A stretch of DNA of 64,000 bases from Rothia sp035916755 (GTDB lineage: Bacteria > Actinomycetota > Actinomycetes > Actinomycetales > Micrococcaceae). The translations under genes and the position numbers were made by a program. The notes under the pieces were generated by a model. It was given only the letters and a program-made list of their open reading frames with translations. It was not told the origin of the DNA and did not search any database. Below, in pieces: positions 46,543 to 55,120 of the stretch (its first letter is position 1; the number at the start of each line of letters is the position of its first letter). The stretch spans positions 347,686 through 411,685 of the forward strand of contig NZ_JAYWIX010000001.1 of assembly GCF_035916755.1 (NCBI RefSeq), in the 5' to 3' direction.

Positions 46543-48498
46543 ATGTATGTGACTTCTAAAGCTGTTGAACGTGCTGCTGCCTTACTTGATGTGCTCTCGT
46601 CTGCCCCTTGGGGGCTGGACCGGGATGCTGTGCGCCAGCGGGTGCCGGGCTATGACCAGGCGGCCACCGATGCTGCGTTTGAGCGTATGTTTGAGCGCGA
46701 TAAGCAGGTCTTGCGGGCCCTGGGTGTTGAGCTGGTGGCTGAGCGGGCTGATCGTTCTCGGCTGGGTTATGTGTATCGGCTTGAGGCTAGGTCGCAGGCG
46801 GTGGCTGATTTTTCAGCCCTGGACGTGGTGGTGTTGAGCCACTGTGCGCGAGCCTGGGAGGGTACCGAGGTGGAGCGGTTGGCTCGTGCTGCCCTGCTCA
46901 AGGTGGGTGCGAGTGTGGGCCAGCGTCTGGGCGGTGAGCTGGGGGAGCCTGCCCGGTTTACCACGGTTCCCGGGGTCGCTGAGTGCCTGGCGGCGGTGGC
47001 TGAGGGTAAGGGTGTGAGTTTTCGCTATGCCGGCAGGGACGAGGTGCGCGCGGTTGCCTGCTGGGGCCTGGGGTTGCGGTTTGGCCACTGGTACCTGGTG
47101 GGCTGGGATCGGGCCCGTCAGGGGCAGCGTATTTTTAGGCTTGATCGGGCGGCAGGTTTGTCTGTTCTGGCTGTTGAGGGGCCGCAGCCTCCTGCTTCGT
47201 TTTCGATGGTGCGGGAGTTAGCTGCCCTTGAGCCTGAGCAGGTTCCGCAGGTAGCTACCGTGCCCCTGCTGCCCGGGAAGGGTGCGGACGGGGTGCAGCT
47301 GGCTCCCTCCTACGGGGTGGTGGAGTCTGCCCTGCAGGCGATGAAGGGCGGACGCACCCACCGGATCCCGGAGGGTAGGTCGGTTCTTGGCGTGGTGGAG
47401 GACTACCAGCAGAAGGTCGCTGATGAAGAGGAAAGGCTTCGGCGGGAATTGCGGGCCTGGCATGCCCCGGTAGCCGATATTGCTCGTCCTGAACGGACTA
47501 AGGCCTGGAAGCCTGTAGCTGCTCAGCGGGCCCGTGAAAGTGCGTCTGACCAGCTCATGAAGCTTCTGCTCATGGTGTCCCTGATTGAGAGTACCGGGGG
47601 CCTGCCCCTTGCTACCTTGGCAGATTTCTTTTCAACGACGGAGCAGAAGGCCCGTACCCAGCTGGAAGGCTTAGCCAGCAGCCTTGGTTTCGAGTCTTTG
47701 AACCTAGACATTAACTCGGCTGGGTTTGTGACCCTGCGGGGGCAGCAGGTGCTGACCCGCGGTGTGTCACTGACTGAAACCGAGGCCCTGGTGCTGAGCC
47801 TGGCTCTTGACCTGTCGGCCAGCCTCGATACGGAGTCCTTTTACAGCCATCTGCGCCAGAAGGTATGGGCCTCGGTTGCTGCCGAGAACCGGCCCGAAGT
47901 TGCGCCCATGTCTGAACGGGTAGGGGTCTATCGGGCCGACCTTGACCCCCTAGTACAGCGGGCTCTTGATCAGCAGATTCCCCTCGATATCACCTACAGC
48001 TCCCACCGTTCTGTCTCCCGCCGCGTTATTGAACCGCTGGCCCTCATCGTTGATAACGGGCCCCGCTACCTGCAAGCCTGGTGTCGCTTGAGCGGGCAGG
48101 TGCGGCACTTTAGGCTTGACCAGATCTTGAGTATGGCCCCGGTCAAGGGTGATAGCTTCACCCAGCAGGTGCTGACTGGCCCTGAGACGGGGGAGGACGC
48201 GTCCGCTCCCGTTAGCCCTCGCAGCTGGCTCACCCAGCTGACCAGCGGCCAGGTAGCTGCCGAGATCATGATTCTGGCTGTCGCTAAAAGCCTGCCGGTA
48301 GCCCAGCGCGAAAAAACCCACAGCACCCTCTACCGCTACACCCTTGAAACAGCCGAAGAAAACGGTGTGACCTTCTACAAAATACCGGTCGCCCACACCA
48401 CCTGGGCTCTCAACCTACTGATAGACCTGGGCCCGACCGTCCGCCTGCTTACCCCTGCCTACCTGCGGCAAGACCTACTAGAGCTACTGGGCGACTAG
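46543..48498 (+). CDS. pafBC: PafB-PafC fusion, WYL-domain transcription activator
   Basis: About 651 residues, corresponding to mycobacterial PafB and PafC joined end to end. Each half has a winged-helix N-terminus and a WYL domain: GHWYLVGWDRARQGQRIFRLDR in the first (around 180; GHWYLVGWD shown) and GPRYLQAWCRLSGQVRHFRLD in the second. PafBC activates the LexA/RecA-independent DNA-damage response with RNA polymerase. A natural fusion is known from Arthrobacter. Start choice is ambiguous: ATG 46543 (MYVTSKAVER) or GTG 46549, the latter about seven bases after TATCTT and so possibly leaderless. A TTG at 46507 inside the terminator is rejected. Confidence 0.87.
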   Translation: MYVTSKAVERAAALLDVLSSAPWGLDRDAVRQRVPGYDQAATDAAFERMFERDKQVLRALGVELVAERADRSRLGYVYRLEARSQAVADFSALDVVVLSHCARAWEGTEVERLARAALLKVGASVGQRLGGELGEPARFTTVPGVAECLAAVAEGKGVSFRYAGRDEVRAVACWGLGLRFGHWYLVGWDRARQGQRIFRLDRAAGLSVLAVEGPQPPASFSMVRELAALEPEQVPQVATVPLLPGKGADGVQLAPSYGVVESALQAMKGGRTHRIPEGRSVLGVVEDYQQKVADEEERLRRELRAWHAPVADIARPERTKAWKPVAAQRARESASDQLMKLLLMVSLIESTGGLPLATLADFFSTTEQKARTQLEGLASSLGFESLNLDINSAGFVTLRGQQVLTRGVSLTETEALVLSLALDLSASLDTESFYSHLRQKVWASVAAENRPEVAPMSERVGVYRADLDPLVQRALDQQIPLDITYSSHRSVSRRVIEPLALIVDNGPRYLQAWCRLSGQVRHFRLDQILSMAPVKGDSFTQQVLTGPETGEDASAPVSPRSWLTQLTSGQVAAEIMILAVAKSLPVAQREKTHSTLYRYTLETAEENGVTFYKIPVAHTTWALNLLIDLGPTVRLLTPAYLRQDLLELLGD

Positions 48499-48599
48499 GG
48501 GTCACAAACAACTGACCGGGCACATTACTCACCCATATCCCAGCAGAATCGGTGCAAGCCCACAGCAAAATATTCTCAATACTAAAGCCGCTTGGGATA

Positions 48600-48605
48600 T
48601 ATAAT
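48600..48605 (+). promoter_or_regulatory. Consensus -10 box, leaderless start
   Basis: A perfect TATAAT ends seven bases before the ATG at 48613, so transcription should begin at or next to the start codon. No ribosome site is present. The -35 is weak (TTCTCA near 48573). Confidence 0.65.
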
Positions 48606-48612
48606 TGTCACT

Positions 48613-48960
48613 ATGCCTTGGTGGTTTTGGATAGTTTTGTGGACCGTGCTCGTCGTGAGCTCGCTCTGCCTGCTAGCCTGGCTGCTATACCGCGTCTTCC
48701 GCAAAGCCTTAGGGGCACTCGATGCCGCCCAAGACTGGGAGTCCAGCATTACAAATGCACTGGGGCAGGCCAACCACGCCCAGCCCCTCAGAGAAGAACC
48801 GCAACCGGCTCTTTTCACCCCCGTAGGAACCGCCTACGCAGACTACATCCAGGGCAAAAACACTCGAACGCTCGACCGAGCCCGCCGCCGCTCACAGCGC
48901 CGCGACGAACTCGGACAGCCCCAACTCGTCGGAGACCTCAAACGTCTTCAAGAAAGGTGA
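48613..48960 (+). CDS. Small single-span membrane protein, function unknown
   Basis: A 115-residue protein. One N-terminal hydrophobic helix (MPWWFWIVLWTVLVVSSLCL through LAWLLYRV, about 1-28) is followed by a charged cytoplasmic region ending in an Arg-rich helix (RARRRSQRRDEL). Similar short membrane proteins precede tatA in other Actinobacteria, but I know of no assigned function. It is leaderless from the TATAAT at 48600, and the tatA ribosome site lies inside its last codons, so the two are co-transcribed. A link to the Tat system is inference from position. Confidence 0.7.
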   Translation: MPWWFWIVLWTVLVVSSLCLLAWLLYRVFRKALGALDAAQDWESSITNALGQANHAQPLREEPQPALFTPVGTAYADYIQGKNTRTLDRARRRSQRRDELGQPQLVGDLKRLQER

Positions 48961-48965
48961 CGCTC

Positions 48966-49223
48966 GTGCTCGGTAACCTCGGCCCCGTCCATCTCATCAT
49001 CCTCCTTGTCATCATTATCCTGCTCTTCGGTGCCCCCAAGCTCCCCGGCATGGCCCGCAGCCTCGGCCAGTCCATGCGTATCTTCAAGTCAGAAGTTGAC
49101 GGCCTGAAGAACGACTCTAAGAAGAACAACGAAGCAAACGGTGACACCAACGGCTCAGTCGTTTCCGGTGAGGTTATCAACAACCCCACCACCACCGACC
49201 AGAACAAGGGCTCACAGAACTAA
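48966..49223 (+). CDS. tatA: Twin-arginine translocase subunit TatA
   Basis: An 85-residue protein. A short N-terminus (MLGNLGPVH), a single membrane helix (LIILLVIIILLFGAPKLP, about 10-27) with the conserved FG, and an amphipathic helix (ARSLGQSMRIFKSEVDGLK) match TatA. A polar Asn/Thr-rich tail follows. TatA oligomers form the pore for folded proteins exported with TatC. The GTG at 48966 has GAAAGG eight bases upstream, inside the preceding gene. Longer open frames reading back to 48552 are spurious. A hairpin separates it from tatC. Confidence 0.9.
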   Translation: MLGNLGPVHLIILLVIIILLFGAPKLPGMARSLGQSMRIFKSEVDGLKNDSKKNNEANGDTNGSVVSGEVINNPTTTDQNKGSQN

Positions 49224-49261
49224 GTTCTCGCCCCCCAGAGCGTTCGTGAGTTAACCGCCCG

Positions 49262-49296
49262 ACCCGTGCCCTGGCCACCCAGGGCACGGGTTTATG
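49262..49296 (+). terminator. Hairpin between tatA and tatC
   Basis: ACCCGTGCCCTGG (49262-49274), loop CCAC, CCAGGGCACGGGT (49279-49291), then TTATG. It may attenuate tatC relative to tatA, which is needed in excess. Confidence 0.7.
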
Positions 49297-49325
49297 GGCT
49301 CCCAGAGTTTCAGTAGAAGGCACCT

Positions 49326-50174
49326 ATGGCTAAATCAACCAGCCGAAAGAATAACCCCCAGGCCACCATGGCCCTCGGCGAGCACTTTCGCGAATTCCGC
49401 AACCGCCTAATTAAAGCGGCTGTTGCTACCTTTATCTGCGCTATCGGCGGCTTCTTCCTCTACGAGCCCTTCATGGAGGCCATCAGCGCCCCGGTCTACG
49501 CCATCAACACCGAAGCTGGCCGCACCGCTGCCCTGAACTACTCCACCGCAACATCTCCCTTCGACCAGATGGTGCGTATCTCTCTCTATATCGGCCTGGT
49601 TATCGCAAGCCCCGTCTGGCTCTACCAGCTCTGGGCCTTCATCACCCCGGCCCTCTACCGCAAGGAAAAGCTCTACACCCTGGGCTTCACCTTCACCGCC
49701 ATCCCCATGTTCCTCTTTGGAACCGTCCTGGCCTGGTGGGTGTTGCCCACCGCCGTCCGCACCCTGACCATGTTCAGCCCCGACGGTGCCACCAACCTCT
49801 TTACCGCCGACGTCTATGTCAGCTTTGTAGTCAAATTCCTGCTGGTCTTCGGCATCGCCTTTGTGTTGCCCGTCATTCTGGTAGGTCTCAACTTCATCGG
49901 TCTGATTCGGGGTAAAACTATTCTGAAATCTTGGCGCTGGGTTGTTGTTCTCGTTGCCCTACTCGCTGCTATGGCTGCACCAGGTAACGACATTATGTCG
50001 ATGCTCTACCTCATGGTTCCCCTGATTTTCTTCTTCTTTGTCGCTATAGGTATCGCTATGCTCAACGACAAGCGCCGCGACCGCCGCAACGCCAAATTGG
50101 CAGAAGGCCTTACCGACGACGAGCTCAACCGGGCTACCAGCCTCGAAGAACTCGACCAGCTCGGTCGCTCCTAA
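49326..50174 (+). CDS. tatC: Twin-arginine translocase subunit TatC
   Basis: A 282-residue polytopic protein with six helices. The N-terminal GEHFREFRNRLIKAA motif and the conserved Glu/Phe segment bind the twin-arginine signal. SPFDQMVRISLYIGLVIASPVWLYQLWAF (about 78-107; SPFDQMVRISLYIGLVIAS shown) and AMAAPGNDIMSMLYLMVPL are family landmarks. It recognises Tat signal peptides in the membrane. It is followed by a strong terminator at 50182. No tatB is seen in this window. Confidence 0.93.
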   Translation: MAKSTSRKNNPQATMALGEHFREFRNRLIKAAVATFICAIGGFFLYEPFMEAISAPVYAINTEAGRTAALNYSTATSPFDQMVRISLYIGLVIASPVWLYQLWAFITPALYRKEKLYTLGFTFTAIPMFLFGTVLAWWVLPTAVRTLTMFSPDGATNLFTADVYVSFVVKFLLVFGIAFVLPVILVGLNFIGLIRGKTILKSWRWVVVLVALLAAMAAPGNDIMSMLYLMVPLIFFFFVAIGIAMLNDKRRDRRNAKLAEGLTDDELNRATSLEELDQLGRS

Positions 50175-50179
50175 ACTTA

Positions 50180-50215
50180 TCCCGCCCCGGCAGACCGTGC
50201 CGGGGCGGTTTTTTG
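50180..50215 (+). terminator. Terminator of the tat genes
   Basis: CCGCCCCGGCA (50182-50192) and TGCCGGGGCGG (50198-50208), followed by TTTTTT. Confidence 0.93.
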
Positions 50216-50282
50216 TTCGCGCTGGAACGAAAGCTGACTGCGGGGTGCCCCTAGCCTAAATCTACCGCCTAAGATTAGACCT

Positions 50283-53123
50283 ATGGCTAGCTACGCTGAA
50301 CAGTACCTGCGCGCCAAAGAACGCGCCACCTTCTCAAAGACCGCTCTCTACCGCTTTGAGCAGACCCTGGGCTTTGACCTGGATGACTTCCAGCGGCGGG
50401 CCTGCACCTCGGTTGAGGACGGCCGGGGAGTGCTGGTCGCTGCCCCCACCGGGGCAGGCAAGACGATCGTGGGGGAGTTCGCTATCTACCTGGCCCTATC
50501 GCAGGGCAAAAAGGCTTTTTACACCACCCCGATTAAGGCCCTGAGCAACCAGAAGTACAACGACCTGGTGGCAGCTTACGGTGAGGATGCCGTGGGTCTG
50601 CTGACCGGCGACACCTCCATTAACTCCGAAGCCCCTGTGGTTGTGATGACCACCGAGGTGCTCCGCAACATGCTCTATGCAGATTCCGCCACCCTTGCCA
50701 ACCTGGGCTATGTGGTGATGGACGAGGTGCATTACCTGGCCGACCGCTCCCGCGGGGCGGTGTGGGAAGAGTGTATTATTCACCTGCCCGAATCGATCTC
50801 TGTCATCGCCCTATCGGCCACTATCTCTAACGCTGAGGAATTCGGGGCCTGGCTCGATACCGTGCGCGGGCAGACCGACATTATCGTTTCTGAACACCGC
50901 CCGGTTCCCCTCTGGCAGCACGTGATGGTGGGCCGACACCTCATGGACCTCTTCGCAGGTGACACCACCGTTGAGGACGCCGCAGCCGCTACCGACCTGC
51001 CCGAGGTCAACCCGGAGTTGGTGCGGGTCGGACGCCGCCCCCGCCCCTCGCGCGGCCCGGGCGGCAAGTCCTTCTCCCGCCTGGGCAAGGGCAAACGTAA
51101 TCGCAACCAGAGCTACCAGTCCCAGGGCTATGACCGCGAGCGCCGCACCAGCGCGGACGAGGCGAGCGCGCTCGTCCGCCCCCAGCGCATTAGCCGCCCA
51201 GAGATGATTCGCTCCCTCGATAAGGCGGGCCTGCTGCCCGGTATTTGTTTTATTTTCTCGCGGGTGGGCTGCGATGCTGCGGTGTCGCAGTGTATCGATG
51301 CTGATATTCGCCTAACAACCGAGGCTGAGGCCCAGGCCATTCGGGCCTATATCGCTGAGGCTACCGCTAGCCTCGAGACCAGTGACCTGGCCGTGCTGGG
51401 TTTTTACGAGTGGCGTGAAGGCCTGATGCGGGGTGTAGCGGCCCACCATGCGGGCCTGCTGCCGGTCTTCAAGGAGGTTGTTGAGACCCTCTTCTCTGAG
51501 GGGCTGATTCGCATGGTCTTTGCGACCGAGACCCTGGCGCTGGGCATCAATATGCCGGCCCGGTCGGTGGTGCTTGAGAAGCTGACCAAGTTCAATGGTG
51601 AGACCCACGTAGATATCACGCCGGGGGAGTACACCCAGCTGACCGGACGCGCCGGCCGCCGCGGTATCGACGTTGAGGGGCATGCTGTGGTTATGTGGCG
51701 TCCCGGTCTAGAGCCCCAGCAGGTAGCGGGCCTGGCCTCAAAGCGCACCTACCCCCTCAATTCCTCCTTCAAACCCACCTACAATATGAGCGCCAACTTG
51801 ATTGCCCAGTTTGGCACTGAGCGCACCAAGAAGATTCTGGAAAGTTCCTTTGCCCAGTTCCAGGCCGATAAGTCGGTGGTGGGGGTAGCTTCTCGGGTGA
51901 GGAAGAACGAAAAAGCTCTAGCGGGTTTCGAAGAGGCGATGACCTGCCATCTGGGTGACTTTACCGAGTACGCCTGCATCCGCCGAGACCTCTCTGACCT
52001 CGAGAAAAAGTCCGAGAAGGGCCGTAGCCGTCTGCGGCAGTCCCAGGCGGTGGCGTCCGTCCTTGATCTGCTGCCCGGCGATGTCATCGAAATCCCTCGG
52101 GGCCGTAACGCGGGCCCAGCCGTGGTGCTGACCAGGGCTGAGTCTCTGGACGATCCGCGACCGTCCATCCTGACGATGGCGGCGCAGCTGCGCCGCCTTG
52201 ACCCCCGTGACCTCGACGGGCCCGTCCTGCCGATTTCTAAAATCAAGGTGTCTAAGAAGTTCACCGGCAAGACCCCCAAGGACCGCCGGGACATGGCCTC
52301 TCGTATGCGCGAGGCCTTTTATCAGGGGCTTCCTGCCCGTTCGGGGTCTCAGAAGAAGTACTTTAACGAGCGCGAGCGCGGGGACGAACAAAAGATTGAA
52401 GAGCTGCGCCGGGCCCTGCGCAACCACCCCTGCCACGGGTGCTCTGACCGCGAAAATCATGCCCGGTGGGCTGAGCGCTGGTACCGCCTGTCGCGTGATA
52501 CCGACGGTTTGCGCCGTCAGATTGAGCGGCGAACCAACACCATTGCCCAGGTCTTTGAGCGTATCACTCAGCTGTTGGCTAGCTACGGTTACGTTGAGAC
52601 GGTGGAGGGGCGTCGCGTGCTCACCGCCCGGGGGGCCTCCCTGCGCCGGGTTTACGGTGAAAAGGATCTGTTGACCTCCCTCTGCCTCGAGGACGGCTTC
52701 TTGCAGGGCCTTGACCCGGCTTCTACCGCTGCGGTGGTCTCAGCCCTGGTCTATGAGGCAAAACGCGATGAGCTGGGTCTGCTCTCTCGCTACCCCGGTC
52801 ATGGGGTTGAGGGGGCGCTGATGACGGTGCTGAAGAACTGGAGCAAGCTTAACGACGCCGAAAAACTCCACCGGCTACCGCAGACCGCCTCGCCTGACTT
52901 TGGTATGGTCTGGCCCGTTTATAAGTGGGCGCGGGGCAAGAGCCTCGCCCAGGCTATTGATAGTACCGACCTGGCCGCTGGAGACTTCGTGCGCTGGACC
53001 AAGCAGGTCATCGACAGCCTTGATCAGATTGCCCATGTGGCATCGTCTGACCCCCAGCTGCGCACCCAGTGCGAGGCCGCTATCAACCTGCTACGCCGCG
53101 GCGTGGTAGCAACCCAGCTTTAG
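50283..53123 (+). CDS. helY: Ski2-like DEVH-box RNA helicase HelY
   Basis: A 946-residue superfamily 2 helicase of the Ski2/Mtr4 group, like Rv2092c. Motif I APTGAGKT (about 54), motif II MDEVHYLADRSRGAVWEE with DEVH (about 147), motif III ALSATISN, a Gly/Arg-rich basic loop (about 245-290), motif V TETLALGINMPA and motif VI QLTGRAGRRGID. The C-terminal third carries the HelY-specific region with a cysteine pair in NHPCHGCSDR and a helical bundle. It probably unwinds structured RNA. It is monocistronic, with an ATG seven bases after a TAGACC sequence. In mycobacteria helY also lies near the tat genes. Confidence 0.9.
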   Translation: MASYAEQYLRAKERATFSKTALYRFEQTLGFDLDDFQRRACTSVEDGRGVLVAAPTGAGKTIVGEFAIYLALSQGKKAFYTTPIKALSNQKYNDLVAAYGEDAVGLLTGDTSINSEAPVVVMTTEVLRNMLYADSATLANLGYVVMDEVHYLADRSRGAVWEECIIHLPESISVIALSATISNAEEFGAWLDTVRGQTDIIVSEHRPVPLWQHVMVGRHLMDLFAGDTTVEDAAAATDLPEVNPELVRVGRRPRPSRGPGGKSFSRLGKGKRNRNQSYQSQGYDRERRTSADEASALVRPQRISRPEMIRSLDKAGLLPGICFIFSRVGCDAAVSQCIDADIRLTTEAEAQAIRAYIAEATASLETSDLAVLGFYEWREGLMRGVAAHHAGLLPVFKEVVETLFSEGLIRMVFATETLALGINMPARSVVLEKLTKFNGETHVDITPGEYTQLTGRAGRRGIDVEGHAVVMWRPGLEPQQVAGLASKRTYPLNSSFKPTYNMSANLIAQFGTERTKKILESSFAQFQADKSVVGVASRVRKNEKALAGFEEAMTCHLGDFTEYACIRRDLSDLEKKSEKGRSRLRQSQAVASVLDLLPGDVIEIPRGRNAGPAVVLTRAESLDDPRPSILTMAAQLRRLDPRDLDGPVLPISKIKVSKKFTGKTPKDRRDMASRMREAFYQGLPARSGSQKKYFNERERGDEQKIEELRRALRNHPCHGCSDRENHARWAERWYRLSRDTDGLRRQIERRTNTIAQVFERITQLLASYGYVETVEGRRVLTARGASLRRVYGEKDLLTSLCLEDGFLQGLDPASTAAVVSALVYEAKRDELGLLSRYPGHGVEGALMTVLKNWSKLNDAEKLHRLPQTASPDFGMVWPVYKWARGKSLAQAIDSTDLAAGDFVRWTKQVIDSLDQIAHVASSDPQLRTQCEAAINLLRRGVVATQL

Positions 53124-53157
53124 TCTGTTTTACTGTCAGTATTGTGAAAGGACGGCA

Positions 53158-54207
53158 ATGATGCCCGCAACTGTCATGCTCGATGGCTCTATCTACAGCC
53201 CCGCTGACCCCTTCGCTACCGCCCTGGTCATGAACGAGGGGCAGGTGGAATGGGTAGGGCAGGACGCCGGTGCCCGCTCTATCGCGGATTCCTCCATGAC
53301 CGTGCAGGAGCTGGGCGGACGCCTGCTCACCCCCAGCTTTGCCCTGGCAGCGGCTTCTACGACCGGGGCGGACGCTCCCACCCTGCTCGATGAGCTAGCG
53401 GCAGCTGGCTACGGTTACGCCCGCCTGCTACTGACTGATTTCGCGCAGGAGCTCCCGGCGGCGCACCCTGCGGTAGCTGCTGACTACTACCTCCCCGTAG
53501 ACAACCTTGACGGGGGCAGGGAGCTACCGGCGGGCGTCCGCGGTATCTTTGTCTCAGCACCGGGAGAACTCAGCTCGCAGTTACTGGCTTCGCTGGCAGA
53601 AGAGCATCTGCAACTGATGCTGGTGGTTAGCGACGAAAACCAGGTGGGGGAGTACCTGGCTCACCTGGTGCCTCTTGACGGCCTCACCCGTCTACGTATC
53701 AGCCCCAGTCTGGAGGGCCTCACCGAGCTAGCCCAAGACGATCTTGAACAAGCCAAAAACCTACAGGTCACCCTCGGTTTCTCAGGCGACTTCGACCGCT
53801 CCGGCGAAGCCTTTGGCCGGGCCCTAGCTGCAGGGGCTGCAGTAACCCTAGGGTCAGACCCCGGTAACCGGCCCTCACTGTTGGGCTGGGAGCTGGTCAA
53901 CGCCGCCGTTAACCCCACCCAGACAGAACAGGCAGTATCGGCTCGCGCCGCTTTTGCCGCCTGTACCCGCGCTGTCTACCGGGCGGCGTCCGCCCCCAAC
54001 CCCTTCACCGGCCAGCTCGTGCCCGGAGCACCCGCCCACTGCGCCCTCTGGGGCATCACCGAACTCATCGTGCAGACCCCCGACAGCCGCATTGCTGCCT
54101 GGAGCACCGATCCGCGCGCCCGAACCCCCCTGCTCCCTGTCCTGGCCCCCGACGTACCCCGCCCCGAGCTGGTCAGCCTGTACCGCAGTGGCCACAAAGT
54201 GGGCTAG
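53158..54207 (+). CDS. Amidohydrolase-like protein lacking metal ligands
   Basis: A 349-residue protein with the amidohydrolase frame: an N-terminal beta-sandwich strand pair (ALVMNEGQVEWVGQDAGARS), then GGRLLTPSFALAAASTTG where active relatives have TPGFVDxHxH, and GSDPGNRPSLLGWELVNAAV near the C-terminus where the metal-binding Asp is usual. The HxH metal motif is replaced by alanines, so hydrolase activity is doubtful. The gene follows helY by 34 bases, and similar proteins occur beside helY in Micrococcales as I recall. It may be a structural or ligand-binding derivative. ATG 53158 (MMPATVML) has AAAGGA upstream. Confidence 0.6.
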   Translation: MMPATVMLDGSIYSPADPFATALVMNEGQVEWVGQDAGARSIADSSMTVQELGGRLLTPSFALAAASTTGADAPTLLDELAAAGYGYARLLLTDFAQELPAAHPAVAADYYLPVDNLDGGRELPAGVRGIFVSAPGELSSQLLASLAEEHLQLMLVVSDENQVGEYLAHLVPLDGLTRLRISPSLEGLTELAQDDLEQAKNLQVTLGFSGDFDRSGEAFGRALAAGAAVTLGSDPGNRPSLLGWELVNAAVNPTQTEQAVSARAAFAACTRAVYRAASAPNPFTGQLVPGAPAHCALWGITELIVQTPDSRIAAWSTDPRARTPLLPVLAPDVPRPELVSLYRSGHKVG

Positions 54208-54258
54208 GCGTCACCTCAGACCCCGGCCCGCGATACACGCTTAGGCACCTGCACCCTA

Positions 54259-54264
54259 TATAAT
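54259..54264 (+). promoter_or_regulatory. -10 box of the mannosyltransferase gene
   Basis: TATAAT within CCCTATATAATG, about 57 bases before the ATG. No clear -35 is seen. The leader contains a short ATCC...GGAT hairpin and an AAGGAG ribosome site. Confidence 0.55.
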
Positions 54265-54321
54265 GAAAAACTGGTTTACAAGCCATCCCACGATTCGGAT
54301 GGGCCATGACAAGGAGACCGC

Positions 54322-55056
54322 ATGCGAGTACTAACCGTGATTCCTACCTACAATGAGAAGGAAAACCTTCCCATCGTAGTAGAGCGCCTGCGCGCAGCCG
54401 TGCCCGACTGCGACATCCTCGTCGTCGACGACAACAGCCCCGACGGCACCGGTCAGCTTGCCGACTCCATGGCAGCAGAAGACAGTCACATCAATGTCCT
54501 CCACCGCACCGTCAAGGACGGCCTGGGTGGCGCCTACCTGGCAGGCTTCGACTGGGGCCTAGAAGCTGGTTACGACGTGCTCGTTGAGATGGACGCCGAC
54601 TGCTCCCACCAGCCCGAACAGCTGCCCCTGCTCCTGCAGGCTATCGAAAGTGGAGCCGACCTGGCTATCGGTTCCCGCTACGTACCCGGCGGCAAAACCA
54701 AAAACTGGCCCCTGCACCGCCAGATTCTTTCCCGCGGTGCTAACCTTTATACCCGCCTGATTCTGGGCACCAAGGTCAAAGACATCACCGCCGGCTACCG
54801 CGCCTACCGCCGCGAAGCCCTGCAAAAGCTAAACCTCGAAGGTATCGACTCCAAGGGCTACGTCTTCCAGGTCGATTTGGCCTGGCGCTCCGAGCAGGCC
54901 GGCCTGAAAATTGTAGAAGTACCCATCACCTTTGTAGAGCGTGAAATCGGCAGTTCCAAGATGGACGGCAACATCATCGTTGACTCCATGACCAAGGTAA
55001 CCCGCTGGGGCCTGACCGCCCGAGCAGAGCGCGTCCGCTCCCTGATCAAGAAGTAA
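54322..55056 (+). CDS. ppm1: Polyprenol monophosphomannose synthase-type glycosyltransferase
   Basis: A 244-residue GT2 enzyme without the acyltransferase partner domain. Nucleotide-sugar motifs VIPTYNEKENLP (6-17), VVDDNSPDGTG (about 36) and DADCSHQPE (about 93), plus GSRYVPGG and the C-terminal VPITFVEREIGSSKM, match dolichol/polyprenol-phosphate mannosyltransferases. It makes polyprenol-phosphate-mannose for lipoglycan or protein mannosylation outside the membrane. There are no membrane helices, so it is peripheral. Neighbours (rbpA convergent) give no further functional hint. Confidence 0.87.
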   Translation: MRVLTVIPTYNEKENLPIVVERLRAAVPDCDILVVDDNSPDGTGQLADSMAAEDSHINVLHRTVKDGLGGAYLAGFDWGLEAGYDVLVEMDADCSHQPEQLPLLLQAIESGADLAIGSRYVPGGKTKNWPLHRQILSRGANLYTRLILGTKVKDITAGYRAYRREALQKLNLEGIDSKGYVFQVDLAWRSEQAGLKIVEVPITFVEREIGSSKMDGNIIVDSMTKVTRWGLTARAERVRSLIKK

Positions 55057-55071
55057 TACCAGCTGATACAC

Positions 55072-55107
55072 GAAGGGCCCCGCCAGATAACTGGCGGGGC
55101 CCTTTAC
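55072..55107. terminator. Bidirectional terminator between ppm1 and rbpA
   Basis: AAGGGCCCCGCCAG (55073-55086), loop ATAA, CTGGCGGGGCCCTT (55091-55104), perfect 14-bp stem. Confidence 0.9.
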
Positions 55108-55120
55108 TTCCGGGGCTAGT

